This document shows positions 8,577 through 18,670 of a DNA stretch of 64,000 nucleotides, piece after piece. Below the pieces are notes generated by a model. That model was not told the origin of the DNA and searched no databases. It saw nothing but the letters and a program-made list of their open reading frames with translations. How positions within the stretch are numbered: position 1 is the first letter of the stretch; each line of letters opens with the position of its first letter. The position numbers were made by a program, and so were the translations under genes. Where the stretch lies: NCBI RefSeq assembly GCF_030450055.1, contig NZ_CP118480.1, forward strand, positions 620,001 to 684,000, given 5' to 3'. The DNA is from Gallaecimonas kandeliae. Lineage in GTDB: Bacteria; Pseudomonadota; Gammaproteobacteria; Enterobacterales; Gallaecimonadaceae.

Positions 8577-11537
8577 ATGCAATTCAAACTCAAGCCGCTG
8601 GCGTTGCTGGGACTCTGTGCCTGGCAAGCCACTGCTGCTACCCAGACACCAAATCAATTCGTTAAAAGCAATGCAGGCAATGTGATTGTCATGCAGGCCA
8701 GTCAAGGTAAAACGCTGACGCCGGTCCTGGACTTGTTTTCCATGGGAAACAATGTTGGGCGCTATGGTGCTTACAGCGGCGACTACAATGGCGACGGCAA
8801 TAAAGAGCTGGTACTGGCACAATACAACAATGTCAGTATCGTACAAATCAAAGGCGGGAAATTTGAGCCTGTAAGCCAGTTCAACTTCAAGGTGGGGGTT
8901 TCATCTACGGCCTATTTTCATGATCTTAAGGCCGATGGTCATTACCTCTTTGTGGCGAGCTCAGACGGAAAAGTATCCCGCATTAACTTAATCACTCGTA
9001 CTGTAGAGACCTTGACTGGGATCGACAGCGCCAGGACGCTTCTGGTTGCCCAGACCAGCGATGACAGTCAGCCGCAATTGTTGGTTGAGACCTCTGGCGG
9101 CTATATCCAAGTTTATGATGCCGTAACCGGAGCATTGCAAAGAACCTTCAGCGGTATTTCAAGCAATCATCTGCTTGCAGGCTCCTTTACCGAGAAAGGA
9201 GTCCATGAACTCCTGCTCGACAACGGCCAAATCTACCGATTTACCTCTGGATGGCTGACACTGCAGAAGACCATTGCCTCTCCCATTGGGACATATAGCC
9301 AAGTTGTCGATATGGATGGCGATGGGCTGGACGAAGTTGTCACGTCGAGCGGCTGGACAACCATCAGCATGATAAGCCCGGCAACGGATTCTATTCTTTG
9401 GTCACATACACCGGGTCAGAATATCAGCGCCCTGCAGGTTTTCGACCTGAACGGTGATGGAAAACTGGATGTCGTTTATGGCGATGGCCAATGGGGGGGA
9501 AGCCTCCATGGGCTGGCTCTGACCACAGGTGACGAATTCTGGAGTCTTGCCAGCTCAGGCTATGGGGTTAGCAGTCTGGTCGTGGCCGATCTGGACAGCG
9601 ACGGCAAGCTGGACATCGGCTGGGGCGGCAGTTTTTCAGATAACGAAAATTACCACGTTTACGATGTTGCCAGTCAAACCGCCAAATGGGTCAGCAAGAA
9701 TGTTGGCTTCCCCGTCAATGCGGTCGGATTGGCGGATATCAATGGCGATGGCAAGCTTGAAGCTTTGTACGCCAATGTCATCTCAAGCAGTACCGTGATC
9801 AAAGCCGTTGATCCTGAGAGCAAAGCGCAACTGTGGGAAGCCACGAATCCAGATAACTGGGGTGGGACAGTGATCTTGAAAACGGCTGATTTAGATAAGG
9901 ATGGTCAGCCAGATATCATCGTAGGTGATACCAAGATTGACAAACCTCAGCTCAGGGTACTCAACGGTAAAGACGGTACAGAGCGTTACAGCACCCTGCT
10001 GGGAAATGGTGATGCCATTACCGATATATTGCCGGTTGACTTGGACGGCGACGGTTACCAAGAGCTGGTGGTTGGCAACAAAACGCTTTCTTCGATGTCA
10101 GCTGGGACCGTTTTCAAGGTGTTGAACGGCCGTACCGGCGAGGTGCTGAAAACATCCCCCAGCTTGGGGAGCGATTGGAATGGTCTCAAAGGGTTGACGG
10201 TTTTTGATCTGCCCGAGACTTCAGCCTTGGATATCTTTGGCTTGATGAACGGCAAAGTCTACAGCTATGACTATGCCAACAATATCGTCAAGAGCTACAG
10301 TTTCGGTACCTACTTTAGCGCCTTGACTGCCGCGACCATCAACGGCGAAAAGACGCTGCTTGCCGGGGACAACAGCGGCAACCTTTACCAGTTGGGGCTG
10401 GATGGTTCCGCGACTGCCTTGGGCAAGCTCTGCGACAGTAGTTTTGTGGATTTGAAATCAGCGTCTGGCGGCCGTCTGCTTTACAGCTGCGGCAGCGGCT
10501 TCGGTGAGTACGATCTGGATAGCCAGGCGCAACAGTTTTTTAAGGAGCTTAGTCATGTTACCAGCGCTCCTATTCTTTCGACTCTAGGCGGGGCCGATTT
10601 CTACATGGCGGGAGGAGACAAGGTCACCGTCTACTCCAGTGCCGCCGCCTCGCCCCTGCTGCAACCAGCCGCCCAGTCCTTCACGACCCATGTGCTGAAG
10701 CCGCTGACCGAAACGCTGCAACTGGATCAAGATGTGGACTATGTGGTGCTTGAAGGACAGCCACAGTATGGGCGTTTTAGTTTCACTGATCGCAAGACAG
10801 GCACCTTTACTTACCAGCCCAATGGCACAGTGGGTACCGAAAAGGTGCAGTTCTATGCTGTCAAAGGCGCATCTGTATCTCCCCTGACAGATCTGACCCT
10901 TGATGTGACCAACCAGGCCCCGGTTGCTGACAATCTTTCTGTGAGCACCCCCTGGAACACGCCTGTGGAGATCACCCTGCCGGCAACAGATGCGGACCAG
11001 GAGCCCTTGGCCTTTAAACTTTACAGCCAGCCTGCCCATGGTCATGTTACTTTGCTGGATGCGGCCACAGGTAAGGTGAGCTTTGTGCCAGGCGGTGACA
11101 GCATGGATGCGGTGTCTTTCAGCTTCAGCGCCAAAGACAGCCTGGATGAGACCGAGGTCAAGAACGTGACCATCACCTTGACCAACCAGGCTCCACTGGC
11201 CCAGGCGCTCAGCTACACCTCTTCCTATGAGACGCCGGTCAACGGCAGGCTGAAAGGTACCGATGCCGATGGCGACGCCATCAGTTATGAACTGGTCAGC
11301 CAGCCCTCTGCAGGCAAGGTGTCGCTGGAAAGCGATACTGGCCTCTTCACCTACCAGCCTGCTGGCGAAGGTGATCAGAAGATCAGCTTCAGCTATGTAG
11401 CCAAGGATAAGTTCGCCAGCTCGGCGCCCCAGACGGTATCCATAGACATCAAAGGCAAGTCCAAGTCCGGTGGCGGTAGCCTGGGCTTCGGCGCCCTGGC
11501 ATTGCTGGCACTGGCGGGTCTGCGCCGTCGCCATTGA
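8577..11537 (+). CDS. FG-GAP/VCBS repeat surface protein with GlyGly-CTERM
   Basis: A 986-residue exported protein with a signal peptide ending near WQATAA. Seven integrin-like calcium loops are readable (DYNGDGNKE, DMDGDGLDE, DLNGDGKLD, DLDSDGKLD, DINGDGKLE, DLDKDGQPD, DLDGDGYQE), enough for a seven-bladed propeller. After residue about 700 come three Ig/cadherin-like repeats, two opening with NQAPVA/NQAPLA and holding DADQEP or DADGDA. The end is a GlyGly-CTERM tail: Gly-rich SGGGSLGFG, a hydrophobic helix and RRRH. Such tails are cut by rhombosortase after type II secretion. An in-frame start 22 codons earlier is possible, but ATG 8577 gives the signal peptide. GC is visibly lower than in neighbours. 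Confidence 0.88.
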   Translation: MQFKLKPLALLGLCAWQATAATQTPNQFVKSNAGNVIVMQASQGKTLTPVLDLFSMGNNVGRYGAYSGDYNGDGNKELVLAQYNNVSIVQIKGGKFEPVSQFNFKVGVSSTAYFHDLKADGHYLFVASSDGKVSRINLITRTVETLTGIDSARTLLVAQTSDDSQPQLLVETSGGYIQVYDAVTGALQRTFSGISSNHLLAGSFTEKGVHELLLDNGQIYRFTSGWLTLQKTIASPIGTYSQVVDMDGDGLDEVVTSSGWTTISMISPATDSILWSHTPGQNISALQVFDLNGDGKLDVVYGDGQWGGSLHGLALTTGDEFWSLASSGYGVSSLVVADLDSDGKLDIGWGGSFSDNENYHVYDVASQTAKWVSKNVGFPVNAVGLADINGDGKLEALYANVISSSTVIKAVDPESKAQLWEATNPDNWGGTVILKTADLDKDGQPDIIVGDTKIDKPQLRVLNGKDGTERYSTLLGNGDAITDILPVDLDGDGYQELVVGNKTLSSMSAGTVFKVLNGRTGEVLKTSPSLGSDWNGLKGLTVFDLPETSALDIFGLMNGKVYSYDYANNIVKSYSFGTYFSALTAATINGEKTLLAGDNSGNLYQLGLDGSATALGKLCDSSFVDLKSASGGRLLYSCGSGFGEYDLDSQAQQFFKELSHVTSAPILSTLGGADFYMAGGDKVTVYSSAAASPLLQPAAQSFTTHVLKPLTETLQLDQDVDYVVLEGQPQYGRFSFTDRKTGTFTYQPNGTVGTEKVQFYAVKGASVSPLTDLTLDVTNQAPVADNLSVSTPWNTPVEITLPATDADQEPLAFKLYSQPAHGHVTLLDAATGKVSFVPGGDSMDAVSFSFSAKDSLDETEVKNVTITLTNQAPLAQALSYTSSYETPVNGRLKGTDADGDAISYELVSQPSAGKVSLESDTGLFTYQPAGEGDQKISFSYVAKDKFASSAPQTVSIDIKGKSKSGGGSLGFGALALLALAGLRRRH

Positions 11538-11556
11538 GCACGCCAACTGAATAACC

Positions 11557-11583
11557 AAGGCCTGGGATATCCAGGCCTTTTTT
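11557..11583 (+). terminator. Intrinsic terminator after the FG-GAP gene
   Basis: AAGGCCTGG-ATAT-CCAGGCCTT stem (approximately) followed by six T residues, 20 bases after the stop codon. Confidence 0.85.
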
Positions 11584-11673
11584 GTGCCTGTCTCGGGGCA
11601 TTAAGACCTTGGTCGCAATGCCCAGCAGTGTGCAGGCTGGATATACTGGGGCATTGCCAATAAGGAGCCAGCC

Positions 11674-12651
11674 ATGGCCAAGCGCATTCAGATTGAGAAG
11701 AACGGCGGACCCGAGGTCCTGCAGTGGGTGGAGGTGGCCAAGGCCGAGCCCGGCCCGGGCGAGGTGCGGGTCCACAACAAGGCCGTCGGCGTCAATTTCA
11801 TCGACATCTACTTCCGGGACGGCCTCTACCCCGTGCCGGCCTTCCCCACCAGCCTGGGCACCGAAGGGGCAGGCCAGGTGGATGCGGTGGGGGAAGGGGT
11901 AACCGGCTTCAAGGTGGGGGACCGCGTCGCCTATGCCCAGGGGCCCCTGGGCGCCTACGGCGAGTACCATGTGCTGCCGGCCAGCAAGCTGGTGGCCCTG
12001 CCTGAGGCCATCGGCTTCGACACCGCCGCCGCCATGATGCTCAAGGGCTTGACGGTGCAGTACCTGCTTCGCCAGACGGCCCAGCTCAAGGCCAGGGATG
12101 TCATCCTCTTCCACGCCGCCGCCGGCGGCGTCGGCTCCATCGCCTGCCAGTGGGCCAAGGCCCTGGGGGTGAAACTGATCGGCACCGTCAGCACAGACGA
12201 AAAGGCGGCACTGGCCCGCGCCAATGGCGCCTGGGCCACCGTCAACTACAGCCATGAGAACGTGGTGGAAAGGGTCCGCGAGCTGACCGGCGGCAAGATG
12301 TGCGACGTCGTCTTCGATTCGGTGGGCAAGGACACCTGGGAGACGTCCCTGGACTGCCTCAAGCCCCGCGGCCTGATGGTGAGCTTCGGCAACGCCTCGG
12401 GCCCGGTGACAGGGGTCAACCTCGGCATCCTCAACCAGAAAGGCTCCCTGTTCGTGACCCGCCCCAGCCTCAACGGCTACGCCGACACCCCGGAACGGCT
12501 GCAGATGATGGCCACCGACCTCTTCGAGGTGGTGCAAAGCGGCCAGGTACGGATCAACATAGGCCAGCGCTTCGCCTTGAAGGACGCCGCCAAGGCCCAC
12601 CAGGCCCTGGCCAGCCGCCAGACCACGGGCTCCACTGTCCTGATCCCCTGA
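11674..12651 (+). CDS. qor: NADPH:quinone oxidoreductase (zinc-independent MDR family)
   Basis: A 325-residue medium-chain dehydrogenase of the zeta-crystallin type, which transfers one or two electrons from NADPH to quinones in the cytoplasm. The GroES-like N-terminal domain contains VNFIDIYFRDGLYPVP, characteristic of Qor. The Rossmann part has AAAGGVGSIACQWAKALG as the nucleotide-binding loop. The zinc-ligand cysteines of alcohol dehydrogenases are absent, as expected. A TAAGGAG site precedes ATG 11674. The gene is monocistronic, with terminators on both sides. Confidence 0.93.
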   Translation: MAKRIQIEKNGGPEVLQWVEVAKAEPGPGEVRVHNKAVGVNFIDIYFRDGLYPVPAFPTSLGTEGAGQVDAVGEGVTGFKVGDRVAYAQGPLGAYGEYHVLPASKLVALPEAIGFDTAAAMMLKGLTVQYLLRQTAQLKARDVILFHAAAGGVGSIACQWAKALGVKLIGTVSTDEKAALARANGAWATVNYSHENVVERVRELTGGKMCDVVFDSVGKDTWETSLDCLKPRGLMVSFGNASGPVTGVNLGILNQKGSLFVTRPSLNGYADTPERLQMMATDLFEVVQSGQVRINIGQRFALKDAAKAHQALASRQTTGSTVLIP

Positions 12652-12652
12652 A

Positions 12653-12683
12653 CAAAAAAGCCGCCCCAAGGGCGGCTTTTTTC
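12653..12683. terminator. Bidirectional intrinsic terminator between qor and purD
   Basis: A GC-rich stem GCCGCCC-CAA-GGGCGGC with A-run before and T-run after, placed between convergent genes. Confidence 0.88.
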
Positions 12684-12695
12684 TCGCTGGTTTTC

Positions 12696-13973
12696 TTACT
12701 TCGCTTCGCGGGCTATGGCCCTGTAGGCGATGTCGGTGCGGTAGAAGGCGCCGTCCCAGGCGATGGCCTTGACCCCTTCATAAGCAGCCTTTTGGGCCTG
12801 GGAGACGGTCTCACCCAGCGCCGTGACGCAGAGCACCCGGCCGCCGGAGGTGACCACCTGGCCGTCCTTCTCCTTGGTGCCGGCGTGGAACACCTTGACC
12901 CCTTGGGGCACGGCGTCCAGGCCCTCGATGGCGTCACCCTTCTGGGGCGTACCGGGGTAGTTGGCGGCGGCCATCACCACGCCGACGGCGGGGCGGGGGT
13001 CCCACTTCGCTTCCACCTTGTCCAGCTCGCCACGGGTGGCGGCCAGGCAGAGGGCCACCAGGTCGGACTGCAGGCGCATCATGATCGGCTGGGTCTCGGG
13101 GTCGCCGAAACGGCAATTGAACTCGATGACCTTGGGGGCGCCGCTGCCGTCTATCATCAGGCCGGCGTAGAGGAAGCCGGTGTAGGGCACACCGTCGGCC
13201 TTCATGCCGTTGACCGTCGGGTAGATGACCTCGTCCATGATGCGCTGGTGGATCTCGCTCGTGACCACGGGAGCCGGGCTGTAGGCGCCCATGCCGCCGG
13301 TGTTGGGGCCAGTGTCGCCGTCGCCGACCCGCTTGTGGTCCTGGCTGGTGGCCATGGAGAGGACGTTGTTGCCGTCCACCATGACGATGAAGCTGGCCTC
13401 TTCCCCTTCCAGGAAGTCCTCGATGACGACGCGGGCGCCGGCGTCGCCGAAGGCGTTGCCGGACAGCATGTCGTTGACGGCGTCCTTGGCCTCTTTGAGC
13501 GTCATGGCGACTATGACGCCCTTGCCGGCGGCCAGGCCGTCGGCCTTGATGACGATAGGGGCGCCGCGCTCGTCGAGGTAGGCGAGGGCCTCGTCAACCT
13601 GTGAGAAGGTGCGGTACTGGGCCGTGGGGATGGCGTGGCGGGCCAGGAAGTCCTTGGCGAAGGCCTTGGAGCCTTCCAACTGGGCCGCTGCCGCCTTGGG
13701 GCCGAAGATGGGGAGGCCCGCTGCCTGGAAGGCGTCGACGACGCCCTCCACCAATGGCGCTTCCGGGCCCACTATGGTCAGCGCCACGCCCTTTTCCTTG
13801 GCGAAGGCCACCAGGGCCTCGTTGCCAGAAACGGCGACGTTCTCCAGCTTGGGTTCAAGGGCGGTGCCGGCGTTGCCGGGGGCCACGTAGACCAGTTCCA
13901 CGTCGGGGCTCTGGGCGGCCTTCCAGGCCAGGGCATGTTCGCGGCCGCCGCCGCCGATAACCAGGACTTTCAT
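12696..13973 (-). CDS. purD: Phosphoribosylamine-glycine ligase
   Basis: PurD (GAR synthetase, 425 residues) makes glycinamide ribonucleotide from phosphoribosylamine, glycine and ATP, the second step of purine synthesis. It begins MKVLVIGGGGREHALAW, then shows the ATP-grasp segments VIKADGLAAGKGV and EEASFIVMVDG, and the family stretch YTGFLYAGLM near residue 270 with FNCRFGDPETQ. It lies 9 bases downstream of purH in one transcription unit, so the PurR box before purH should control it too. Confidence 0.97.
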   Translation of the reverse strand: MKVLVIGGGGREHALAWKAAQSPDVELVYVAPGNAGTALEPKLENVAVSGNEALVAFAKEKGVALTIVGPEAPLVEGVVDAFQAAGLPIFGPKAAAAQLEGSKAFAKDFLARHAIPTAQYRTFSQVDEALAYLDERGAPIVIKADGLAAGKGVIVAMTLKEAKDAVNDMLSGNAFGDAGARVVIEDFLEGEEASFIVMVDGNNVLSMATSQDHKRVGDGDTGPNTGGMGAYSPAPVVTSEIHQRIMDEVIYPTVNGMKADGVPYTGFLYAGLMIDGSGAPKVIEFNCRFGDPETQPIMMRLQSDLVALCLAATRGELDKVEAKWDPRPAVGVVMAAANYPGTPQKGDAIEGLDAVPQGVKVFHAGTKEKDGQVVTSGGRVLCVTALGETVSQAQKAAYEGVKAIAWDGAFYRTDIAYRAIAREAK

Positions 13974-13982
13974 GGCTGCTCC

Positions 13983-15545
13983 TTAGTGGCGGAAGTGACG
14001 CATGTTGGTGAAGACCATGGCGATGCCGGCTTCGTCGGCGGCCTTGATGACTTCGTCGTCGCGGATGGAACCACCGGGTTGGATGACGGCGGTGATGCCG
14101 GCCTTGGCTGCGGCGTCGATGCCGTCACGGAAGGGGAAGAAGGCGTCGGAGGCCATGACGGAGCCGGGCACTTCCAGGCCTTCGTCCTCGGCCTTGATGC
14201 CGGCTATCTTGGCGCTGTAGACGCGGCTCATCTGGCCGGCGCCGACGCCAATGGTCATCTCGTTCTTGACGTAGACGATGGCGTTGGACTTGACGAACTT
14301 GGCCACCTTCCAGGCGAACAGCAGATCCTTCATTTCCTCTGCTGTCGGGGCGCGCTGGGTGACCACCTTGAGGTCGCCCTCAGAAACCATGCCCTGGTCC
14401 TTGTCCTGGACCAGCAGGCCGCCGTTGACGCGCTTGTAGTCGAGAGCCGCGGGGCGCTCGGACCAGAAGCCGCATTCCAGCAGGCGCACATTGGCCTTGG
14501 CGCTACAGACTTCGCGGGCGCCCTGGGACACGCTGGGGGCGATGATCACTTCCACGAACTGGCGCTCTATGATGGCCTTGGCGGTGTCGCCGTCCAGCTC
14601 CTGGTTGAAGGCGATGATGCCGCCGAAGGCGCTGGTGGGGTCCGTCTTGAAGGCGCGGTCATAGGCTTCGAGGATGCTGGCGCCCACGGCCACGCCGCAG
14701 GGGTTGGCGTGCTTGACGATGACGCAGGCCGGCTCGCTGAATTCCTTGACGCACTCCAGGGCCGCATCGGTGTCGGCGATGTTGTTGTAGGACAGTTCCT
14801 TGCCCTGCAGCTGGGTGGCGGTGGCGATGGACGCTTCCTTGGGCTCGGCATCAATGTAGAAGGCGGCCTGCTGGTGGCTGTTCTCGCCGTAGCGCAGATC
14901 CTGCTTCTTCACAAACTGGGTGTTGAAGGTGCGGGGGAACTTGCTGTCGGCAAACATGGCGCCGAAGTGGTTGGCGATCATGCCGTCGTAGCCGGCGGTG
15001 TGCTCGAAGGCGCGGATGGCCAAGTCGAAGCGGGTCTCGAAGGTCAGGCCGCCTTGGTGCTTGTCCATTTCTTCGATAACGCGGCCATAGTCATGGGCGC
15101 TCACCACTATAGCCACGTCTTTGTGGTTCTTGGCGGCGGAGCGGACCATGGTGGGGCCGCCGATGTCGATGTTCTCGACGGCGTCTTCCATGCTGCAGTC
15201 GGGCTTGGCCACGGTCGCCGCGAAGGGGTAGAGGTTCACCACCACCATGTCGATGGGCTGGATGCCGTGCTCGCCCATGATGGCGTCGTCAGTGCCGCGG
15301 CGGCCGAGGATGCCACCGTGGACCTTGGGGTGCAGGGTCTTGACCCGGCCGTCCATCATCTCGGGGAAACCGGTGTAGTCGGACACTTCGGTGACGGGGA
15401 TGCCGTTGTCTTTGAGCAGGCGGTAGGTACCGCCGGTGGACAGCAGCTCCACACCGCGCTGGGTGAGGGCCTGGGCGAAGTCGGTGATACCGGTCTTGTC
15501 GGACACGCTGATAAGGGCGCGGCGGATGGGGCGGGCAGCTTGCAT
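13983..15545 (-). CDS. purH: Bifunctional AICAR transformylase/IMP cyclohydrolase
   Basis: A 520-residue PurH, which carries out the last two steps of IMP synthesis. The N-terminal cyclohydrolase domain starts [13 protein letters not shown] and has the [16 protein letters not shown] and [19 protein letters not shown] segments. The C-terminal transformylase domain has [13 protein letters not shown] with the catalytic Lys-His, and ends [14 protein letters not shown], the standard PurH terminus. The frame stays open 66 codons further upstream, but ATG 15545 gives the conserved N-terminus and leaves the PurR-like operator outside the gene. purD follows directly. Confidence 0.97.
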   Translation of the reverse strand: MQAARPIRRALISVSDKTGITDFAQALTQRGVELLSTGGTYRLLKDNGIPVTEVSDYTGFPEMMDGRVKTLHPKVHGGILGRRGTDDAIMGEHGIQPIDMVVVNLYPFAATVAKPDCSMEDAVENIDIGGPTMVRSAAKNHKDVAIVVSAHDYGRVIEEMDKHQGGLTFETRFDLAIRAFEHTAGYDGMIANHFGAMFADSKFPRTFNTQFVKKQDLRYGENSHQQAAFYIDAEPKEASIATATQLQGKELSYNNIADTDAALECVKEFSEPACVIVKHANPCGVAVGASILEAYDRAFKTDPTSAFGGIIAFNQELDGDTAKAIIERQFVEVIIAPSVSQGAREVCSAKANVRLLECGFWSERPAALDYKRVNGGLLVQDKDQGMVSEGDLKVVTQRAPTAEEMKDLLFAWKVAKFVKSNAIVYVKNEMTIGVGAGQMSRVYSAKIAGIKAEDEGLEVPGSVMASDAFFPFRDGIDAAAKAGITAVIQPGGSIRDDEVIKAADEAGIAMVFTNMRHFRH

Positions 15546-15598
15546 CAGTTGGTCTCTATGGCTGGCAAGTGGATCGGAAAAAGCGGGCCGTATTCTAC

Positions 15599-15614
15599 AC
15601 GAAAACGTTTCCGA
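15599..15614. promoter_or_regulatory. PurR-type operator upstream of purHD
   Basis: ACGAAAACGTTTCCGA matches the PurR consensus ACGCAAACGTTTTCGT at 13 of 16 positions, including the central AAACGTTT palindrome. It lies 54 bases upstream of the purH start, where a repressor would overlap the promoter. This is a sequence match, not a demonstrated site. Confidence 0.75.
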
Positions 15615-15708
15615 AGGGAGCGCGGGCACCCGATTTTGCGGCCCCCATCTTGACCCTGGATAGGGCTCCAGGGTTAGGCTTGGCCCAAAGTCCAGACGGA
15701 GTCCTGTT

Positions 15709-16944
15709 TTGAGCTTCTTGAGCCATTTTATCGTCCTCTTCATGGAAGCGGCCCCCTGGCTGCTGCTGGGCTACCTGGCGGCGGCGCTGATCAAGGTCTG
15801 GCTGCCGGCCGATTGGCTGGCCAGACATCTGGGCAGCGAAGGCCCTGGGGCCGTGGCCAAGGCGGCGCTGTTCGGGGCGCCGCTGCCGCTCTGTTCCTGC
15901 GGCGTGTTGCCGGCGGCCATGGGCCTGCGCAGGGCCGGAGCCTCCAAGGGCGCGACCATTTCCTTCCTGGTCTCCACTCCCGAGACGGGGGTGGACTCTG
16001 TGGCCGTGTCCTACGGCCTGCTGGGGCCGCTGATGGCCATAGTCCGGCCGGTGGCGGCCCTGGTCTCGGCCATGGCGGCGGGGCTGCTGGCGGGGCGCCA
16101 GGCGGGGCATCAGGCCGAGGCCGAAAGAGGTGTACTGGCGGCCAAAGCGGAGGCCGGCTGTTGCGGTAGTGAAACCGTCAAAGCCGAGAGTTCTTGCTGC
16201 GCCGCAGAAGCTGCGCCCAAGGTGGAGAGCTGCTGCGCCAGTGAAGCGCCTGTGGCGGCGTCCAGCTGCTGTGCCGGCGAGGTGAAAACGGCCCCTGCGA
16301 CCAGTTGTTGTGGTAGCGAGGCCAAGGCACCGGAACCCCAAGGCGGTTGCGCTGAGGCGTCCTCCTGCTGCGCCCCGGCGCCAAAAGGCCGCAGCAAGTG
16401 GCGCCAGGGCTGGGACTTTGCGGTCAAGGATCTGGTGGACGACTCGGCCAAGTGGCTGCTGATCGGCCTCTTCTTCGCGGCCCTGGTGGCGGCCTATGTG
16501 CCGGCCGGCTTCCTGGCCCAGTGGGGCGGCGGCCTGGCGGCGATGCTGGTGATGATCCTTATCGGCATTCCCATGTACATCTGCGCCACCGCCAGCACCC
16601 CGATCGCGGCGGGGCTGCTGCTGGGTGGCGTGTCCCCCGGCGCCGTGCTGGTGTTCCTGTTGGCGGGCCCCGCCACCCACGCCGCCGCCCTGGGGCTGGT
16701 GCGCAAGGAACTGGGGGGCAGGGCGCTGCTGGCCTATCTCGCCGGCGTCATAGTGACGGCCATCGCCTTTGGCTACCTCACCAACTACTTGGCCGGGCTC
16801 TGGCCTGGCGGCATAGCGGCGGCCGGTGGCGCCCACGAGCTGCTGCCGTTGTGGCTGGAGCTGGTGTCGGCGCTGCTGCTGGCGGGGTTGATGTTGGCCA
16901 GTTTCTACCGAAGCTTGCGGCCGGTGCCGGTGCATGCTCATTAA
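15709..16944 (+). CDS. Metal-efflux permease, SO_0444 family, with cysteine-pair repeat loop
   Basis: A 411-residue polytopic permease of the SO_0444/ArsP-like type, proposed to export Cu, Zn or related metals. The N-terminal half has about four membrane segments and a PLCSCGVLP motif (Cys62, Cys64). The C-terminal half repeats the fold with [18 protein letters not shown]. Between them, residues about 150-221 form a hydrophilic loop with six CC pairs at 151, 163, 175, 187, 200 and 220, the first four exactly 12 residues apart. The start is TTG 15709 with a GGAGT site; no ATG fits. The loop looks like a metal-binding buffer. Which metal is exported is unknown. Confidence 0.82.
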   Translation: MSFLSHFIVLFMEAAPWLLLGYLAAALIKVWLPADWLARHLGSEGPGAVAKAALFGAPLPLCSCGVLPAAMGLRRAGASKGATISFLVSTPETGVDSVAVSYGLLGPLMAIVRPVAALVSAMAAGLLAGRQAGHQAEAERGVLAAKAEAGCCGSETVKAESSCCAAEAAPKVESCCASEAPVAASSCCAGEVKTAPATSCCGSEAKAPEPQGGCAEASSCCAPAPKGRSKWRQGWDFAVKDLVDDSAKWLLIGLFFAALVAAYVPAGFLAQWGGGLAAMLVMILIGIPMYICATASTPIAAGLLLGGVSPGAVLVFLLAGPATHAAALGLVRKELGGRALLAYLAGVIVTAIAFGYLTNYLAGLWPGGIAAAGGAHELLPLWLELVSALLLAGLMLASFYRSLRPVPVHAH

Positions 16945-16971
16945 AAAAGGCCCTCGGTTGAGGGCCTTTTC
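16943..16971. terminator. Bidirectional intrinsic terminator
   Basis: AAGGCCCTC-GGTT-GAGGGCCTT stem with flanking A and T runs, between the convergent permease and M4 protease genes. Confidence 0.87.
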
Positions 16972-16988
16972 GCTTCAGGTTGCCAGGC

Positions 16989-18494
<1,506 letters not shown>

Positions 18495-18642
18495 TTATTT
18501 TTAATAGGTCTATGGCTCTGAGGCCGGGGCCATTTTTACCTGAAAAATTTAAACAATGAATTAACAATTGTTTTTCATTTCTATCCTTTGTGACGGGGCG
18601 CACAAGCTGGGAAATGGCTCTTCGGCAGGGGTTGCCAGACGT

Positions 18643-18670
18643 AAAAAAGGCCCCTGACGGGGCCTCTTGT
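18643..18670 (-). terminator. Intrinsic terminator downstream of the AsmA gene
   Basis: A stem of AGGCCCC-TGAC-GGGGCCT next to an A-run (T-run on the minus strand), 1-28 bases past the AsmA stop. Confidence 0.8.
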
